Source of the DNA: Cryphonectria parasitica EP155 | Taxonomy: Eukaryota > Ascomycota > Sordariomycetes > Diaporthales > Cryphonectriaceae | NCBI RefSeq assembly: GCF_011745365.1 | Contig: NW_024468909.1 | Coordinates: 3,782,001-3,846,000 of the forward strand | Length of the DNA stretch: 64,000 nucleotides | Direction: 5' to 3' | Shown: piece by piece, positions 30,047 to 42,114 of the stretch | Layout of the letters: each line of letters starts with the position of its first letter | Numbering within the stretch: position 1 is the stretch's first letter | The notes under the pieces: generated by a model | The model's database searches: none | Seen by the model: only the letters and a program-made list of their open reading frames with translations | What the model was told of the DNA's origin: nothing | Made by a program: the position numbers and the translations under genes

Positions 30047-32807
30047 ATGGTGGTGCGATCGGGCGACCACTGCTGCAAGCATCTTGACCTGCAACACGCA
30101 CACGCACACTCCTCTTCCTACAACTCGTCCTCTTCAACCTCGATCTACAGCAGGAGCAGCAGGAGCAGCAGAAGCAGCAGAAGCCGCAGCGTTGGTGTTG
30201 GTGTTGGTCGCCGAGCTGCTGGTGGGTGCGATACCCGTCCCCCCAACTACAGCCCGCCATCCCCTACCAACGGCAATCTGCAGCAGCAATCGCGGCACCT
30301 GCAGGAACTACAGCACCAGCACTACTACCCGCTGCCAAGTCTAGGCCCGGCCCTGAACCTGCAGGCGACCCTGCATACGACTACGGCGCCACTACTGCAG
30401 CAGCAACAGTTCACGGCCACATCCTTTCCTCTTCAGGCTCTTCTAGTGGGAGCACTGCATAATCCTCATCTCACCACCCAGGATCCTGCTCTACGGCACC
30501 ACCGAGGAGCAGCACATCCACCACATCCACCTCCACCTCCAGGTCCCGACCCAGGTCCAGCAGTAGCAGCTACTACTGCAGGGGCCTTTCACGATTGCCG
30601 GAAGCACACCCAGAAACGTGGGAGCCCCTGTTGTTCAATCTCCTGCTCCTCCTGGCCTCGCCCGCCCGCTGCCACTGCCTCGACCCCACCGCAAAACTCA
30701 ACCTTCTTTGTCCTCCAAGTCCTCGACGAACTCGACCCCCTCCTCCTCCTTCCTGGTGGTCCAAAACAGCGACGACCACGACAACATCTGCACCGTCACA
30801 GGCCTCGTGACCCACCTCATCATCATCGACGGCAACAGCAACAACAACAACAACAAACACGACGACGACGACGACGAGACGTGCGCCTGCAGCTGCTGAC
30901 GACGCACCTCGACCAACTGAAATACACGAGCCCGGCCAGAAGGGGACTCGAGGCCGTCCTGGCGGCTACTGCTAGTTCGAGATCGTTACCACGGCTTCCC
31001 ACGCTGCGTCCAGTACTGATCGACCGGCTGAACTCGCCCCCCTGACCACCACCGACATTGTTCCCAAGCCAGCAGGCCCCAATACCACTGCCAATGTCAA
31101 TGTCCATGTCGAAACCGACCCAGAAACCGAGCCTTCTTCTGCCACTTGCCCTCAACATCCCCCTCCTGCTGCGCTAGCCACTGCGCCGCCCGACAAGCCT
31201 CTGCCTGAAGTACCCCTGCCGCCGCCGCCGCCGCAGCCTCGGCACGCTCCTCTTCTTCAGCAGCAGCCGCAATCTCCCAGCAAAAGCGAGCACGACCACC
31301 ACCACCACGACCGCCACCAGCGCCACACTCGATTCCCGAGCCAGGGCTCCTACCTACAGGAGCTGCAGCAGCATTCCCCCTTCCGGGTCCGCAGCGATTC
31401 CTCCACCAGCAGCCATCGCCGGTCCTTTTCCGCATCCCGCCTCTGGAATCCGACCAATTCGACGCGCAGTTTCCTCTTGCGCTCCACCCCTCGACCGCCG
31501 GCCCGACCCCCAAGCCCCGCGACACCTCCTGCCGTTCCCATCCCACACCTAACCCTCGACGTCTCCTCCATCAACCTTGCCGGCGTCGTCACCCCTGCCG
31601 GAGAGGTCCCACTGTTGTCGCCTCAATCAGACCAACAACAACAATCCAAGGCGGGCCGGACGAGCCTACAGATCGACCAGGCAGGACGGGACAGTGTCAG
31701 CCTGCCCAGGTCTGTCAGGCATTCCTACGACGAGATACGTAGCAAGAGCAGGAGCAGCCTCACACCATCCCCGGGCCATCACCCGGGCCAGGCTGCAGAG
31801 GCAGGATCACCGAGTGGACGACCCGAGACTGTCCAGGAGCTGGAACCAGACGCAGACGAGGGGAGACCTGCGCGAAAACGCAGAGGCAGTCGCAGCAGGC
31901 CGGCAGTGACGGCCACCGGTCACATCTTGGACAAGGGCAAGGGCAAGGCAGTCATGGCCTCCGACAATGATGCCGGCCAGCACGTGGGAGCGTCTTTCGA
32001 ACGGGACCTCGAACAGGGACCCGACCCCCACCGCAGAGACTCGATCGGCTCGTTGGACGACGATGGTATAGGCTCTGCCATTGCATCCAGCGACTCGTCC
32101 ATAAGGGGCGATCCAGATGCACCCGTCGTTGACGAAGAATGGGGGCCTCAACACCCGTGCTTCCCACATCTAAATCCCCACGTCCCGGTCGACTCGCCAG
32201 AATACGCCAACACCCGCATTATCAGGATAAAACGAGACTGGCTGCTCCAGGGTGACTTGGCACCCACCTTTTCAAACTTGTACCCGGAGATCCTCGACCC
32301 CGCGGGCCTGTCCGAGGTGGAGTTCCGGAGGGTCATCGACAAGCTGAACTCGGAACTCGTCATGGTGTTCGACCCATACAGCTTCAGGAACATCATGGAC
32401 GGTGTGCTAGGCCTCCTGACCGGCTGGCTGTGGGACGACTTCGGCCTCACGTACGCCAAGGCCCGACTGGCGAGGCTCGAACGGTGGATTGAACGATGGA
32501 ACCAGGAGATGGAGAAGACCGCTGGTGGCGACGACATTGTCATCCCCCCAAAGATTGTGCCTCTGAGGCAGACGGCATATATGACAGTGAGTCAAACCCC
32601 CCCCCTTTTCTTTTGCTAGCCGAGATGATGTTACCATGCATGCCTCCTGGTGGCAGCACGACGTAGCAGCAGCTGACAGCCTTGAAGCTCGATATCCAGA
32701 TCTTTGCCCCTCAGATCCAGCCGGCCCAGGACACAACAGGCGGCGAGTCAAGAGGTGACGAGTCCGACATGCCCGCGGCACCCCCCGCGGCGGCCATGTC
32801 GAGCTGA
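30047..32807 (+). CDS. ERF4-type Ras palmitoyltransferase subunit (5' end uncertain)
   Basis: The 3' half is well supported: frame 1 is open from 30976 to 32586, then an intron 32587-32687 (GTGAGT..AAG) joins exon 32688-32807. Near the end it carries the ERF4/Golgin A7 domain: PCFPHLNPHVPVDSPEYANT, TRIIRIKRDWLLQGD, LYPEILDP, SELVMVFDPYSFRNIMD, LTGWLWDDFGLTYAK and RLERWIERWNQEME. Yeast Erf4 with Erf2 palmitoylates Ras at the ER. The long N-terminal region is disordered (Ser, Pro, His, Gln). Upstream, protein-like stretches sit in frame 1 (about 30226-30445) and frame 0 (about 30576-30880), so at least two more introns are likely; one candidate is 30881-31013 (GTGCGC..CAG). The start is placed at the ATG at 30047 only provisionally. 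Confidence 0.7.
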
Positions 32808-33639
32808 TTGACCCTTCTCTGTGCCTGCTTCCCCTGACCGTCCATTCCACGAGACGAGCTACTACAACGCCCCGAACTGATTCTTTGTCTCTCTCTCTCT
32901 CTCTTTCTTTCTTCCCCTCTCACGCAAAATCTCTCATATATGAAACACATTTTAATTGGCTGCGCGCGATGAATTACGACAATACCCCCACTTTTCTTCT
33001 TGCTTTTACTATTACTCTTCCTTTTTTTCTTGATCCATACCTTCCTGCGCTTTTCTAATACGTGAGACTTTTGGGTCTCGAATGTACAAACCACAACGCA
33101 TAAGCGTGAGGCGTTCTGGCTTTCGGTGCTTGGCCTCGCGGCCACTTTTTCTGTGCACAGTTTCCTTGCCACCCACCCGCTCCCTTGCTTTCAGTTGTGG
33201 TCGATTGGATGATGGAGGCGGAGAAGGATGCCGCAGAGGGACTTGTTTATGATTTCCGATAAGTGGGTTACCAGAAGATGAAGTTTTATAAGTTAATTTG
33301 TTCCGAATTGAATGGGAATCGCTTTGAGCATGCGTGCGTTCCTTGTCCTGTTGAGGTGTCAGAGTCATGGATATTGTGATGGTGATCGAGAGATGTAATG
33401 ATGAGGAAATTTGGTAAGTACAACGCGATCCGATCTTTTGACGCATATTCGACCTCTTTTTTTTCTTCTTGAGTAACGTACAACAAGTTTCCCAAATTTC
33501 TCCAGGGACTGTATTGCTGATGACCAGGCTCATTCCGCAAAGGAAAGACAACGTTTGGCTCTCATTCTGCTCAGCTTTGTCGCTTACACAAAACTCAGGG
33601 TAGCGAGGTCACCCTCGTTATTATTATTATTATTCTATT
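32808..33639. other. Spacer between convergent genes
   Basis: This holds the 3' ends of the ERF4-like gene and the minus-strand surface protein gene. A (TTA)n run lies at about 33618-33632. No gene is supported. Confidence 0.5.
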
Positions 33640-34634
33640 TCATGTTATCTTCTGGTTAATCCAGCCAGCTGTGTCACACTGGCGTACGTTGCCGGTCGTT
33701 TGGTACTGGAACCCACTTATCGAGGAGTTCTGGCTGGTGAAGCCGAAGCACTGGCCTGGGTAATCTGCGTCAAAATTGTTGTACCAACAGACGGCGTTGC
33801 TAACATTCAACATTGTACGTTAATTAGTTCATGCTGCTCATAACAATGTATAGGTAGAGTCGCCTCGGCCGAGCTAAATTCTGAGCATTCTCTCATATGC
33901 TTTGGATACTGTGAAAGGCAGACCAAAGGGGGCGAGAGAGAGAAGGAGGAAAAGTGAGCCAGGAAAAAAAAAGAGATCCACACATACCAGACCTCCCCGC
34001 CCTGCGCGATCTCCGTCGCGTTCATATTATTATATTCCGCACACAGGTCGATACAAGCATTCAGGTCCGTGACCGGCTTATTCACCATATCATCCGCATT
34101 GCCCAACAGGTTGGTGTTGCAGAACTTGCGGAACACATATTCCTCCGACCCAAAGGTGACTGAGTACAGCGTATTGTTGGATGAGGGACAGTCACGGTAC
34201 AGTGTCGACGTCGGGCCGACAACGTCGGTCGTGGTGACGGAGACGGGTTTGGTGGAGGTTTTTGTGGGGGGGGAGGAGAAGGAAGAGGAGGAAGCAGAAG
34301 AAGAAGAAGAGTCGCCTGTTGAACTTTCGTTGCTCTTTTGAGAAGTCAGGGCGGCTCCGACGCCACCTCCCACTGCAGCGCCGATAATCATCGCGAGGGA
34401 TACGCCGAGGACAATGTAAAAGGTCCGCGGGGCCAGGCGACAGATCCGCTTCTTCGCAGGGAGGGGTGTCGGTCTCGATGCTACAGCTGGTGGTGCCTTA
34501 TCGTACCTGGGGAAGGGTTGGGAGGCGTAAACAGGCTCAGGGAACTGGTTCGGGTCTGTGACGACTTGGAGGCGTTGGCCTGTGTCCGGTACTACCTGGG
34601 GAGAGTCGCTGTAGTGGTGATCGTCGTAGGCCAT
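33640..34634 (-). CDS. Single-pass membrane protein with extracellular Cys domain
   Basis: Model on the minus strand: exon 34634-33988, intron 33987-33800 (GTATGT..TTAG, 188 nt), exon 33799-33640; 268 residues. The ATG at 34634 is the first in frame. Residues 1-70 are cytosolic, Pro-rich and end in basic KKRICRLAPR; residues 72-96 are a Gly/Ala-rich membrane helix; then comes a Ser/Thr stalk (about 100-145) and a Cys-containing ectodomain (CNTNLLG, NACIDLCAEYNN, CNAVCWYNNF, CFGFTSQNSS, QCDTAGWI). The Cys pattern resembles PAN/apple-like modules of fungal surface proteins. Joining the exons creates CNAVCW, which supports the splice choice. Type II topology is inferred, function unknown; similar single-helix proteins act as wall-associated sensors or adhesins, but nothing specific shows that here. 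Confidence 0.8.
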
Positions 34635-36093
34635 GCTGGAACCAAAGGTTCGGCCTGTCTGGTTTTTGAACAAAAAAAAAGAAGGATACTTTGGAAGTGG
34701 GATGTAATGATTATTCAACTTAGGTAAGAAGGGAACGGTTGGGTCTAATACTCATAAGGAAGCAACTATGTGAAGGGAACCCTCTTCCATGACACAGGTG
34801 TTTTGGATCCTACCTTTTTTCTTACTGAGTGATGATGATATATCTTGGCTGTCAGCCTTTCCAAGGTTGTGGAAACACAATTGTGAAACTTACGCCTGAT
34901 CAGCTTACTTAGTACTTAAACTTTCAACGTTCCTGCATGAAGGATTGAGGCTGCCTGAAATGACGGGCGGTCACTGTGACCTATTTGCTTGCAGTATTTC
35001 CAAAGCCAAGTCCATTCATATCTCGCTTCAGTGGCGTGCCTGGCTTAGTAGAGCTTTGAGACGTGATAATGCAATCTGCTCGCTCTTCCTATCTCATACT
35101 TTTGGTGTACAGTAAGGTTGCAGGATGCGAGTCTTTCTAGAAACGTAATTAGGTGAGCAGCAGGAAAAAAGGAGGGGAGAAGGAAGAAGAAGAAAAAGGG
35201 GCTGTCTTTGAATGTCTGAGCCCTCCTTATTTTCGTTCTTGCAACACGACAGTCAAGAACAATTTCTGTTCGAGTCTAGATGAAATCCTGAACGGACCTC
35301 TGCGGCATGGTTCACAGTTGAGGTTTGTCTGTCAGTAAGAAGAAATTGAGAGTAAAAAGAAAAGAAATAGAGGGCGAGAAGAAAAAAAGACGGGCTGATG
35401 ACACAAAGCATGGGCTTGATAACAAGGTTCTGTCCATAAGCTTTATGCTTAAATTCATCGTTTGGCTAGGACTGGGTCAGGGTAGTTTCGTTTGAGTTAT
35501 ATGGCAAACTTTTCCGTTGCAGTAATGAATGAATACTTGATCCAGAAGGGAGACCCTGCCTTGGGCCACACCTCAACATCGATGCCCTCTTAACCATGAG
35601 GACTGTTCTTTCCACCAGCTCTAGGTCCAAAAACACCATCATGGAATTAGGTTCGGATCGATTCACCCGAATCTGTGCTGTAGGAGGCTCCACTTCGACA
35701 GCACTTGCCTGTCATTGTCGTAAGGCAGAAGATGTCCGATCTTCGCAGGGGGAGCGGCAATAAGGCGGGCCTTCTGTGTGTAAACATGACGAACTCTGCT
35801 AATCTCATCCATATCTCTCTTACACCATCGGCTTTTTTTTTTTCCCCTTCCCCATTCGTGACAAGATGAAGAGATTTGAAGATTTCACACATCCAGGATC
35901 AACTTCATCCTTCTGATCTCTTGCAGCTTCTCCTCCTTTTCTGTCCTTTCTCTTTTGGCTGTCAAAGGAAGGAAAAAGAATATTAGGATTTGGTGCTGTT
36001 GATTGTGAATATAAGCCAGGTCCCATTCACAACTTTTCCTTGTCTTGTGGTGGTGATTCCTCCTTTGGAGGGAGGAAGTGGGTGCGAGAAACG
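34635..36093. other. Spacer between divergent genes
   Basis: This 1.5-kb gap contains promoters for the surface protein gene (left) and the transporter gene (right). A purine-rich AGAAG tract lies at about 35160-35200. No gene is supported. Confidence 0.5.
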
Positions 36094-37738
36094 ATGGTTG
36101 TGACAGCCAGGATACCAGATGATCATGTTGAGAATGAACAGAAAGGCAAGAAGGTGACCAAGGCCCGAAACAGATACATTCAGTTCCTCTCTGAGCAATG
36201 GCTGGTGATTTGTTTCGGTCTGGCTTGTGTGTTGGCGTGGAAATGGCCCGGTAAGCCCCAGCACCACCATCCTTTGTGCCTTTCTTTCATTGCATTGTTA
36301 GGACAGAAGGGGGACTGACATAGTATTGCCAAGATGTTGCCGCTACTGGGGGTCCGATCAAATCAGAGTACACCATCCTGTACGGCTCCGTTGCCATCAT
36401 CTTCTTCATCAGCGGTCTGCAGCTCTCGACCCAGAAGCTCCGCGAGAACCTCTTCAACTGGCGCCTGCATATCATCGTGCAGGGAATCAGCTTCGTCGTC
36501 ATACCTGTGATCTGGCTTGGTCAGTGTGCCCCTAGCAAGAATCTCTGTTATATTCAAATCTTGGTCCTTGATATTTGTAAGCCGGAGTTCGAGCTTGCTG
36601 ACCCAAAGTCTTCTGCTTAAAGTGATCATGTGGATCATGATCGCGGCCGGTGATTTGCAGACCAAGGTCATCGAGATCCCTGTGCTCACCGGGATGCTGG
36701 TGACAAGCTGTCTGCCGACGACCATTTCTTCCAACGTCGTCATGACCCGTAATGCGGGCGGCGACGATGCGGCGGCCATCATCGAAGTGGTTATCGGGAA
36801 CGTGTTTGGCTCCTTCATCAGCCCTGGACTCATCTATGCTCTCATCCCGCGCAGGCCCGAGTTCACATCGTGGATGCCAGCCTCGCCGACCACCCTGGGG
36901 GCCATGTACAGTGGCGTCGCCGAAAAGCTGGGACTCACGGTCATCCTGCCGCTGGTGGTGGGACAGTTGGTACGGATCCTGTTTGAGAAGAAGGTGGTCT
37001 GGTGTGTGACGCATCTGAAACTTGGGAAGCTATCGACCTTCTTCCTCTGTACTTTGATATGGTCAGTAGATTGCCTACAGTGTCCACAGCTCCTTGTGCC
37101 AAAATTCGAAGGAGAACGCGAGGACTGGCTGGGCCAGGCTGACTTTGATCAGGTCCACCTTCTCCAACGCCTTCAAGACGGGTGCACTCTACACGATGCC
37201 CAAGGCCTCTATTTTCTTCACAGTTTTTATGAACATCGGACTCTACGTCTTGTTCACCATAATCTGTTTTGTGTTCGCCCGGCCGCCGCACAACCTCGTG
37301 AAGAAGGCGATAGGACCGCAGCTTGCGAGTCTTTCGATCCCACGGCCCATCAGGCACTTTATCACCCCCAGACAGATGTCCAAGGAGCAAACGATCGCCG
37401 TGTGTTTTTGTGGCGCGGCCAAGACCACCGGTGTCGGAATCCCGCTGGTGGCGGCAATGTGGTCGGGCAGGGACGAGCTGACGAGGGCATACCTGCAGAT
37501 CCCCGTGCTGCTGTATACAATGGAACAGGTGTTTCTGGCCCAGGGACTGGTGTACGTCTTCAAATGGTTCTTGAGACGGAGCGTGCACAGCGAGCTGGAC
37601 GTGGAGAGTGTGAGGGGAGAGCGTGGACTGCGAGCTCTGGATGGGGCGGACGAGACGCCGTCTCCCACGACGGAGACGGTGAGAAATGATGAGAGGCTGC
37701 GTGCGGACTGTGCTGGCGTGGAGGAAGTCAAGCTTTGA
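36094..37738 (+). CDS. SLC10A7/Rch1-like bile-acid-family transporter
   Basis: Model: exons 36094-36250, 36334-36519, 36623-37061 and 37153-37738; 455 residues. The sequence is a sodium bile acid symporter-like (SBF-like) membrane protein with about ten helices. Family hallmarks are visible: GSVAIIFFISGLQLSTQKL, GMLVTSCLPTTISSNVVMTR, NAGGDDAAAIIEVVIGNVFG and FCGAAKTTGVGIPLVAAMW. Yeast Rch1 (YMR034c) and human SLC10A7 limit cytosolic calcium uptake at the plasma membrane or Golgi and are not proven bile acid carriers, so a calcium-homeostasis role is the best guess. The first 30 residues are hydrophilic and cytosolic; the C-terminal 60 are acidic and variable. Splice choices restore LAWKWPD, the VIMWIMIAAGD helix and LIWSTFSNAFK. 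The acceptor of intron 2 has a nearby alternative at about 36607. Confidence 0.88.
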
Positions 37739-38644
37739 AGGGTGTTGTTCGCTTTCTTATGTTGTGTTTGGTTTGTGTGATATTTCTACGGCTATAGATT
37801 ATACCCATTTGTTCTTCGAGAATGTGTCATCGGCAGTGAATGAACTGAAGAACGCATGATCATTGTAATTTCTGTTGATTGCCTCTCCAAACATGTTCAG
37901 TTGAGGTTTCGAGAAACGCTCTGCTGTGTGCCCAGATATTCATAATATCGAACCGGTCTATGGCTCAACTTATTAGCACTTCAAGATTTTGGTTCTTGAG
38001 CGCTGCTTATGAATGATGAGTCGAATGTGGCCGAAGGAGGTGAAATCCGTAAAACAAATAAGTAGTATCCTAATTATTTGGTCATCTTTTTCATTGTTTT
38101 GCTTCTTTCCCTAGTCAATTATTAAATAGGTTCTGGCCTGGATTCTAAAGTACTTGTGTATTTAAAGTGATGATCGAAGGCCATACTTGATCAACGTATA
38201 CAGAATTAGGACTTCCTGTCTACAGCGGTGAAGAGCAGCAGAATCACTACATCTGTGTCAAGGCCGGGCCTCGGTTCAACTGGATTAGAATTATCGTAGT
38301 ACTCATGCACTTTCGTGGAATCGTTCGTTTTTTGCCGGAGGTGTTGAGATAGATTGTTCCTGTCGTAGCGATAGAGGATCTGCACCCCTGTTACTGCACG
38401 TCCAGGGCTTCAGTTACTAGACATGGGTTCATACAGTACTGTTACAAAACCTATTGCAGGGCCTTTTCGTCAAACGCTACCAGACCAGGGGGGGGGGTCC
38501 TTGACTTCAGGTCTTATACAGCAGCTGCTCCAGCACCCCACCACCTTCCTCAGTGAGGGCTGCTTACTTATACAATAATCAGTCAACAATACTTACCTCA
38601 GGTCCTCGCCCATCAATTGAAGGGATCAACCCTCACTGTTGAAG
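37739..38644. other. Spacer between tandem genes
   Basis: 0.9 kb separating the transporter from the amidohydrolase. A run of nine G lies at about 38489-38497. No gene is supported. Confidence 0.5.
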
Positions 38645-41600
38645 ATGGGAAGCGTCAGCAGTGAGAAGCTGCTCGTCAGCTCCTCCCTTTCCTCGGCGTC
38701 GTCGCCACCCCCTCCAGCTTATCACGAAGCACACGCGTATCCCAAAATACAGCCAGGTCGGCGCCTGCGGAAGACCCTCTCACTCCGCCTCGTTGTGGCC
38801 CTGCTGCTCGCTATCCAGCTGTCCTGGCTGTACCTATGGAACAATCGCACACGGGGGCAACTACCTCGAGCTGTCCTATCGGCCCTCGAGGAGAAGAAGT
38901 TCGAGGCAGGTCTGGCGTCCTGCGCGGCCCTCGCCACATTTCCAGCGAGGGTCGAGCCCAGGGACCGCAGGGAGAACCCAAGATGGAATGATGTGAGCGG
39001 TCAGGCCAAGACGGTTGTGTTACGAAATGCAACACTCTTTGACGGCGAGGCGTTTCTTGAGGGCTCCGTCGACATTGTCTTTTCCAGGGGTCTTATCACC
39101 TCGGTCTCCCCTGCTGGTGCAGTCGTGACCGTTAACAACGACGACGATGACAACGACGGCATCAAGGAGGTTGATCTCCGTGGGGCATACGTGACGCCCG
39201 GTCTGGTAGACATGCACGCGCACCACCTGGTTTTGGCATGGCCTACCATCGAGGCTACAGATGATTCCAACGAGGTGCACCCCGACTTTGGTCCGCTCAC
39301 ACCTTTCGTGAGCGCCATCGACGGCATGAAGGCCTATGATGCGGCCACCAGGCTCATCGCCTCCGGCGGCGTCACATCCAGCCTGATCATCCCGGGCAGC
39401 GCCAATATCATGGGTGGCGAGGGCGCTGTTGTGAAGAATGCGGTCAAGGCTGGGCCGAACGGCGAGTACGTGATCGAGGAGATGCTGTTGGATCATGGGA
39501 TCGAGACGGGCGAGAGGCACCGGTACATGAAGATGGCCTGTGGCGAGAACCCCAAGAGGGTTTATGGGCACACGAGGATGGGAAACGTGTGGGTGCTGCG
39601 GAAGTGGCTCGCGAGGGCCAAGGATCTCATTGACAAGCAGGACGCTTGGTGCGAAGGCGCTCATATGGCGGCGGCGGCGGCGAGGAGCAGCACCGAGGCC
39701 AAGGCGAGGATGTTGGCCGACAAGGGCGGGTTCCCCGAGGAGCTCGAGCTGGAGAGCACCGCGGCTATGCTCAGGGGCCGTGTGGCCATGCATAACCACT
39801 GCTATGAGCCCGAGGACATGGAGACCATGCTGCGAGTCTCTCACGAGTTTGAATTCCGTGTTCGGGCTTTCCACCACGCCATTGAGGCCTGGCAGGTCCC
39901 TGAGATGTTGAAGGAATATGGCGAGTAGGTTTTTGGGACTTTTCTTCTTTTTCTTTCTTTCTGACTTCTCCTTCTTTTCCCAACCGCATCTCATCACCAC
40001 TCACACTGCTTGAGCTCTTGTGTCGTGTCTGACGCTGACCTTGCGTGTATGTGACAGGAACATCACAGTCGCAACATTTGCAGAATTCGCCCTCTACAAG
40101 CAAGAGGCATACGCTGCTAGCCTGTATGCCGGCAAGATCCTCAACGACCACGGCGTACCGGTGGCTTACAAGTCCGATAATGCCCAGGAGGATCTCTCGG
40201 CGCAGTATCTGAGGTTCCAGGCCGCTGTTGGCCACTCCTTTGGCCTGCCAGCGGACAAGGCGCTACAGTCCATCACCTCGATCCCAGCCAGGGCCATCGA
40301 CCTTGATTTCCGCGTGGGCTACACACGAGCAGGGTACGATGCTGATATTGTCGTGTGGGACTCGCATCCTCTTTCCGTCGCTGCGACGCCGAAGCAAGTC
40401 TACATTGACGGCGTGGCGGCCCTGGACCCAGTCAAGGTCGAAGAGAACACGGCGCGTGTTGTCTTTGAGACCGCTGACGGTGTGAATAGAGGCGCGGGAA
40501 AGCCTGAGATGCGCGCCACGATTGATGAGGAGGAGAGGTTGCAGGTCTGCACCGACGTGCGCAAGCCGGGCCAGACCCTTGTGATCAGCGGAATTACCAA
40601 GTCGTTTCTGGACGAGAGGTCAGGCGTACTGCCCACGAGCGAGAGCGAGTCCCTAGGTTCAAACCTCATGCTCATCGTAAAGGACGGTCAGGTTGTCTGT
40701 CTGGGCTCCAGCGAGGTTGGAGACTGCGCCAACACGGGTATACAACTCTCGAACGACAACGACCATGTCGTCCATATCCGTCTTAAGAATGCCCACCTCA
40801 CCCGTGGCTTGACGGCTGTGACGTCCTCCTTGGGTATCGTCGAGATCACCACAGATCCAGACACTGGCGACGGTCTGGCCAATGTGGTCAAGCCCAAGGA
40901 GGCTAGAGACGCGGAAAACATTGACTATGCGAAGTATGCCGTCAGCCTCGCAGGTGGCGAGGTGAAGGCCAAAGCATTTGCCCGCGCCAGGCTAGGGGGT
41001 GTCACCAGGGCTGTTCAGTCTCCTGTGACACAAGGCGGACTGATCGCAGGCGTGTCTACAGGTCTGAGGACGGGACTGCACAGCACGCTTCTCAATGGAG
41101 GTCTGTTCCAGGAAGACGTTGCCATGCATGTTGTGCTGGGACAGGACGCCAAGGCCAATGATGGCGCTGTGAGTATGGCCATCGAGAGGCTCAGGGCGCT
41201 TGTGAGGGCTGGTGGGAGTGCGAAGAAGGTGAGGGACACTGATGCTACAAACCCCTGGGTCTTGGTTGCCAATGGTTCGCTGCCTCTAGTCATCAGCGCT
41301 GTCTCGAACGTAAGTCTTGTTGTTCAACTGCCCAAAGTCTCTTGATCTTCCTTCGTCCTACTAACAAGATGTTTGAGAGCAGCACGATATCCAGCAAACG
41401 ATCCTGTTTAAAAAGGACTATCCTCATGTCAACGTCGTCATCTTGGGAGGTCATGAGGCGCCTCTTGTAAGTCATTTTTCAGATGGATTTGCTTAGCCCA
41501 CCCTCTACAGAGAAATTTGTTGCTGATGATCAATGCTTCTTTTACACTGTAGTTTGCTCGGGAGATTGCGGAAGCAAAGGTTCCTCTGATCCTGACGGCG

Positions 41601-42114
41601 ACTCGCCCTGGTCCAGACAGCTGGACCAAGATCAATTCGCTGCCTGGGCCGCCCCTTAGTAGAAGCCCAGCAGACGTCCTGAGCGAGGCGGGGGTGTTTT
41701 TTGGTATCTCGATCCTTGGTCAGGGTGGTAAGTTCATGCCCCCCCCCCTATCTCTTCTCCTCTTTCTTTCTATCGAATTATTTCCTCCCGGTCATCATCT
41801 CTTTGTTCTGTCTTTCTGATGCTACACCCTTACTGACATTCTCCTCACCAATCAAAGGACCCCCAGGAGATTCGCGCATCCAATCTACCGCCCTCGAGGC
41901 GTCCTGGGCGGCCAAGTATGCAGGTCTGAGCGAACGAGAGGCGCTGGCCCTTGTCTCGACCAACATTGAGCAGATCCTGGGCCTCGAGGCGAGTGGTGAC
42001 ATTGTGGTCTGGGAGGGCAACCCGTTGCAGTTCGGGACGCCGGTGCTGGGTTTCCAGGCGCAGGGCGGGAGGCTGGAGGTTAGCAGCTGTTGGCCTAATG
42101 AGGTGGATGAGTAG
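38645..42114 (+). CDS. Membrane-anchored amidohydrolase (CE9-like)
   Basis: Model: exons 38645-39924, 40058-41309, 41383-41466, 41553-41727 and 41858-42114; 1015 residues. Residues 1-45 are cytosolic; about 46-66 form a signal anchor (LVVALLLAIQLSWLYLW). The amidohydrolase fold follows: TPGLVDMHAHH carries the metal-binding His191 and His193; later NHCYEPEDME, AFHHAIEAW and, near the end of the TIM barrel, SARAIDLDF-like and YDADIVVWDSHP. A second amidohydrolase-like C-terminal portion ends in SGDIVVWEGNPLQF. Proteins of this type are often labelled carbohydrate esterase family 9 (GlcNAc-6-phosphate deacetylase-like) in fungi, but the lumenal or extracellular placement makes that substrate unlikely; the true substrate is unknown. 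The 28-codon third exon is supported by phase on both sides. It is about twice the length of bacterial relatives. Confidence 0.85.
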
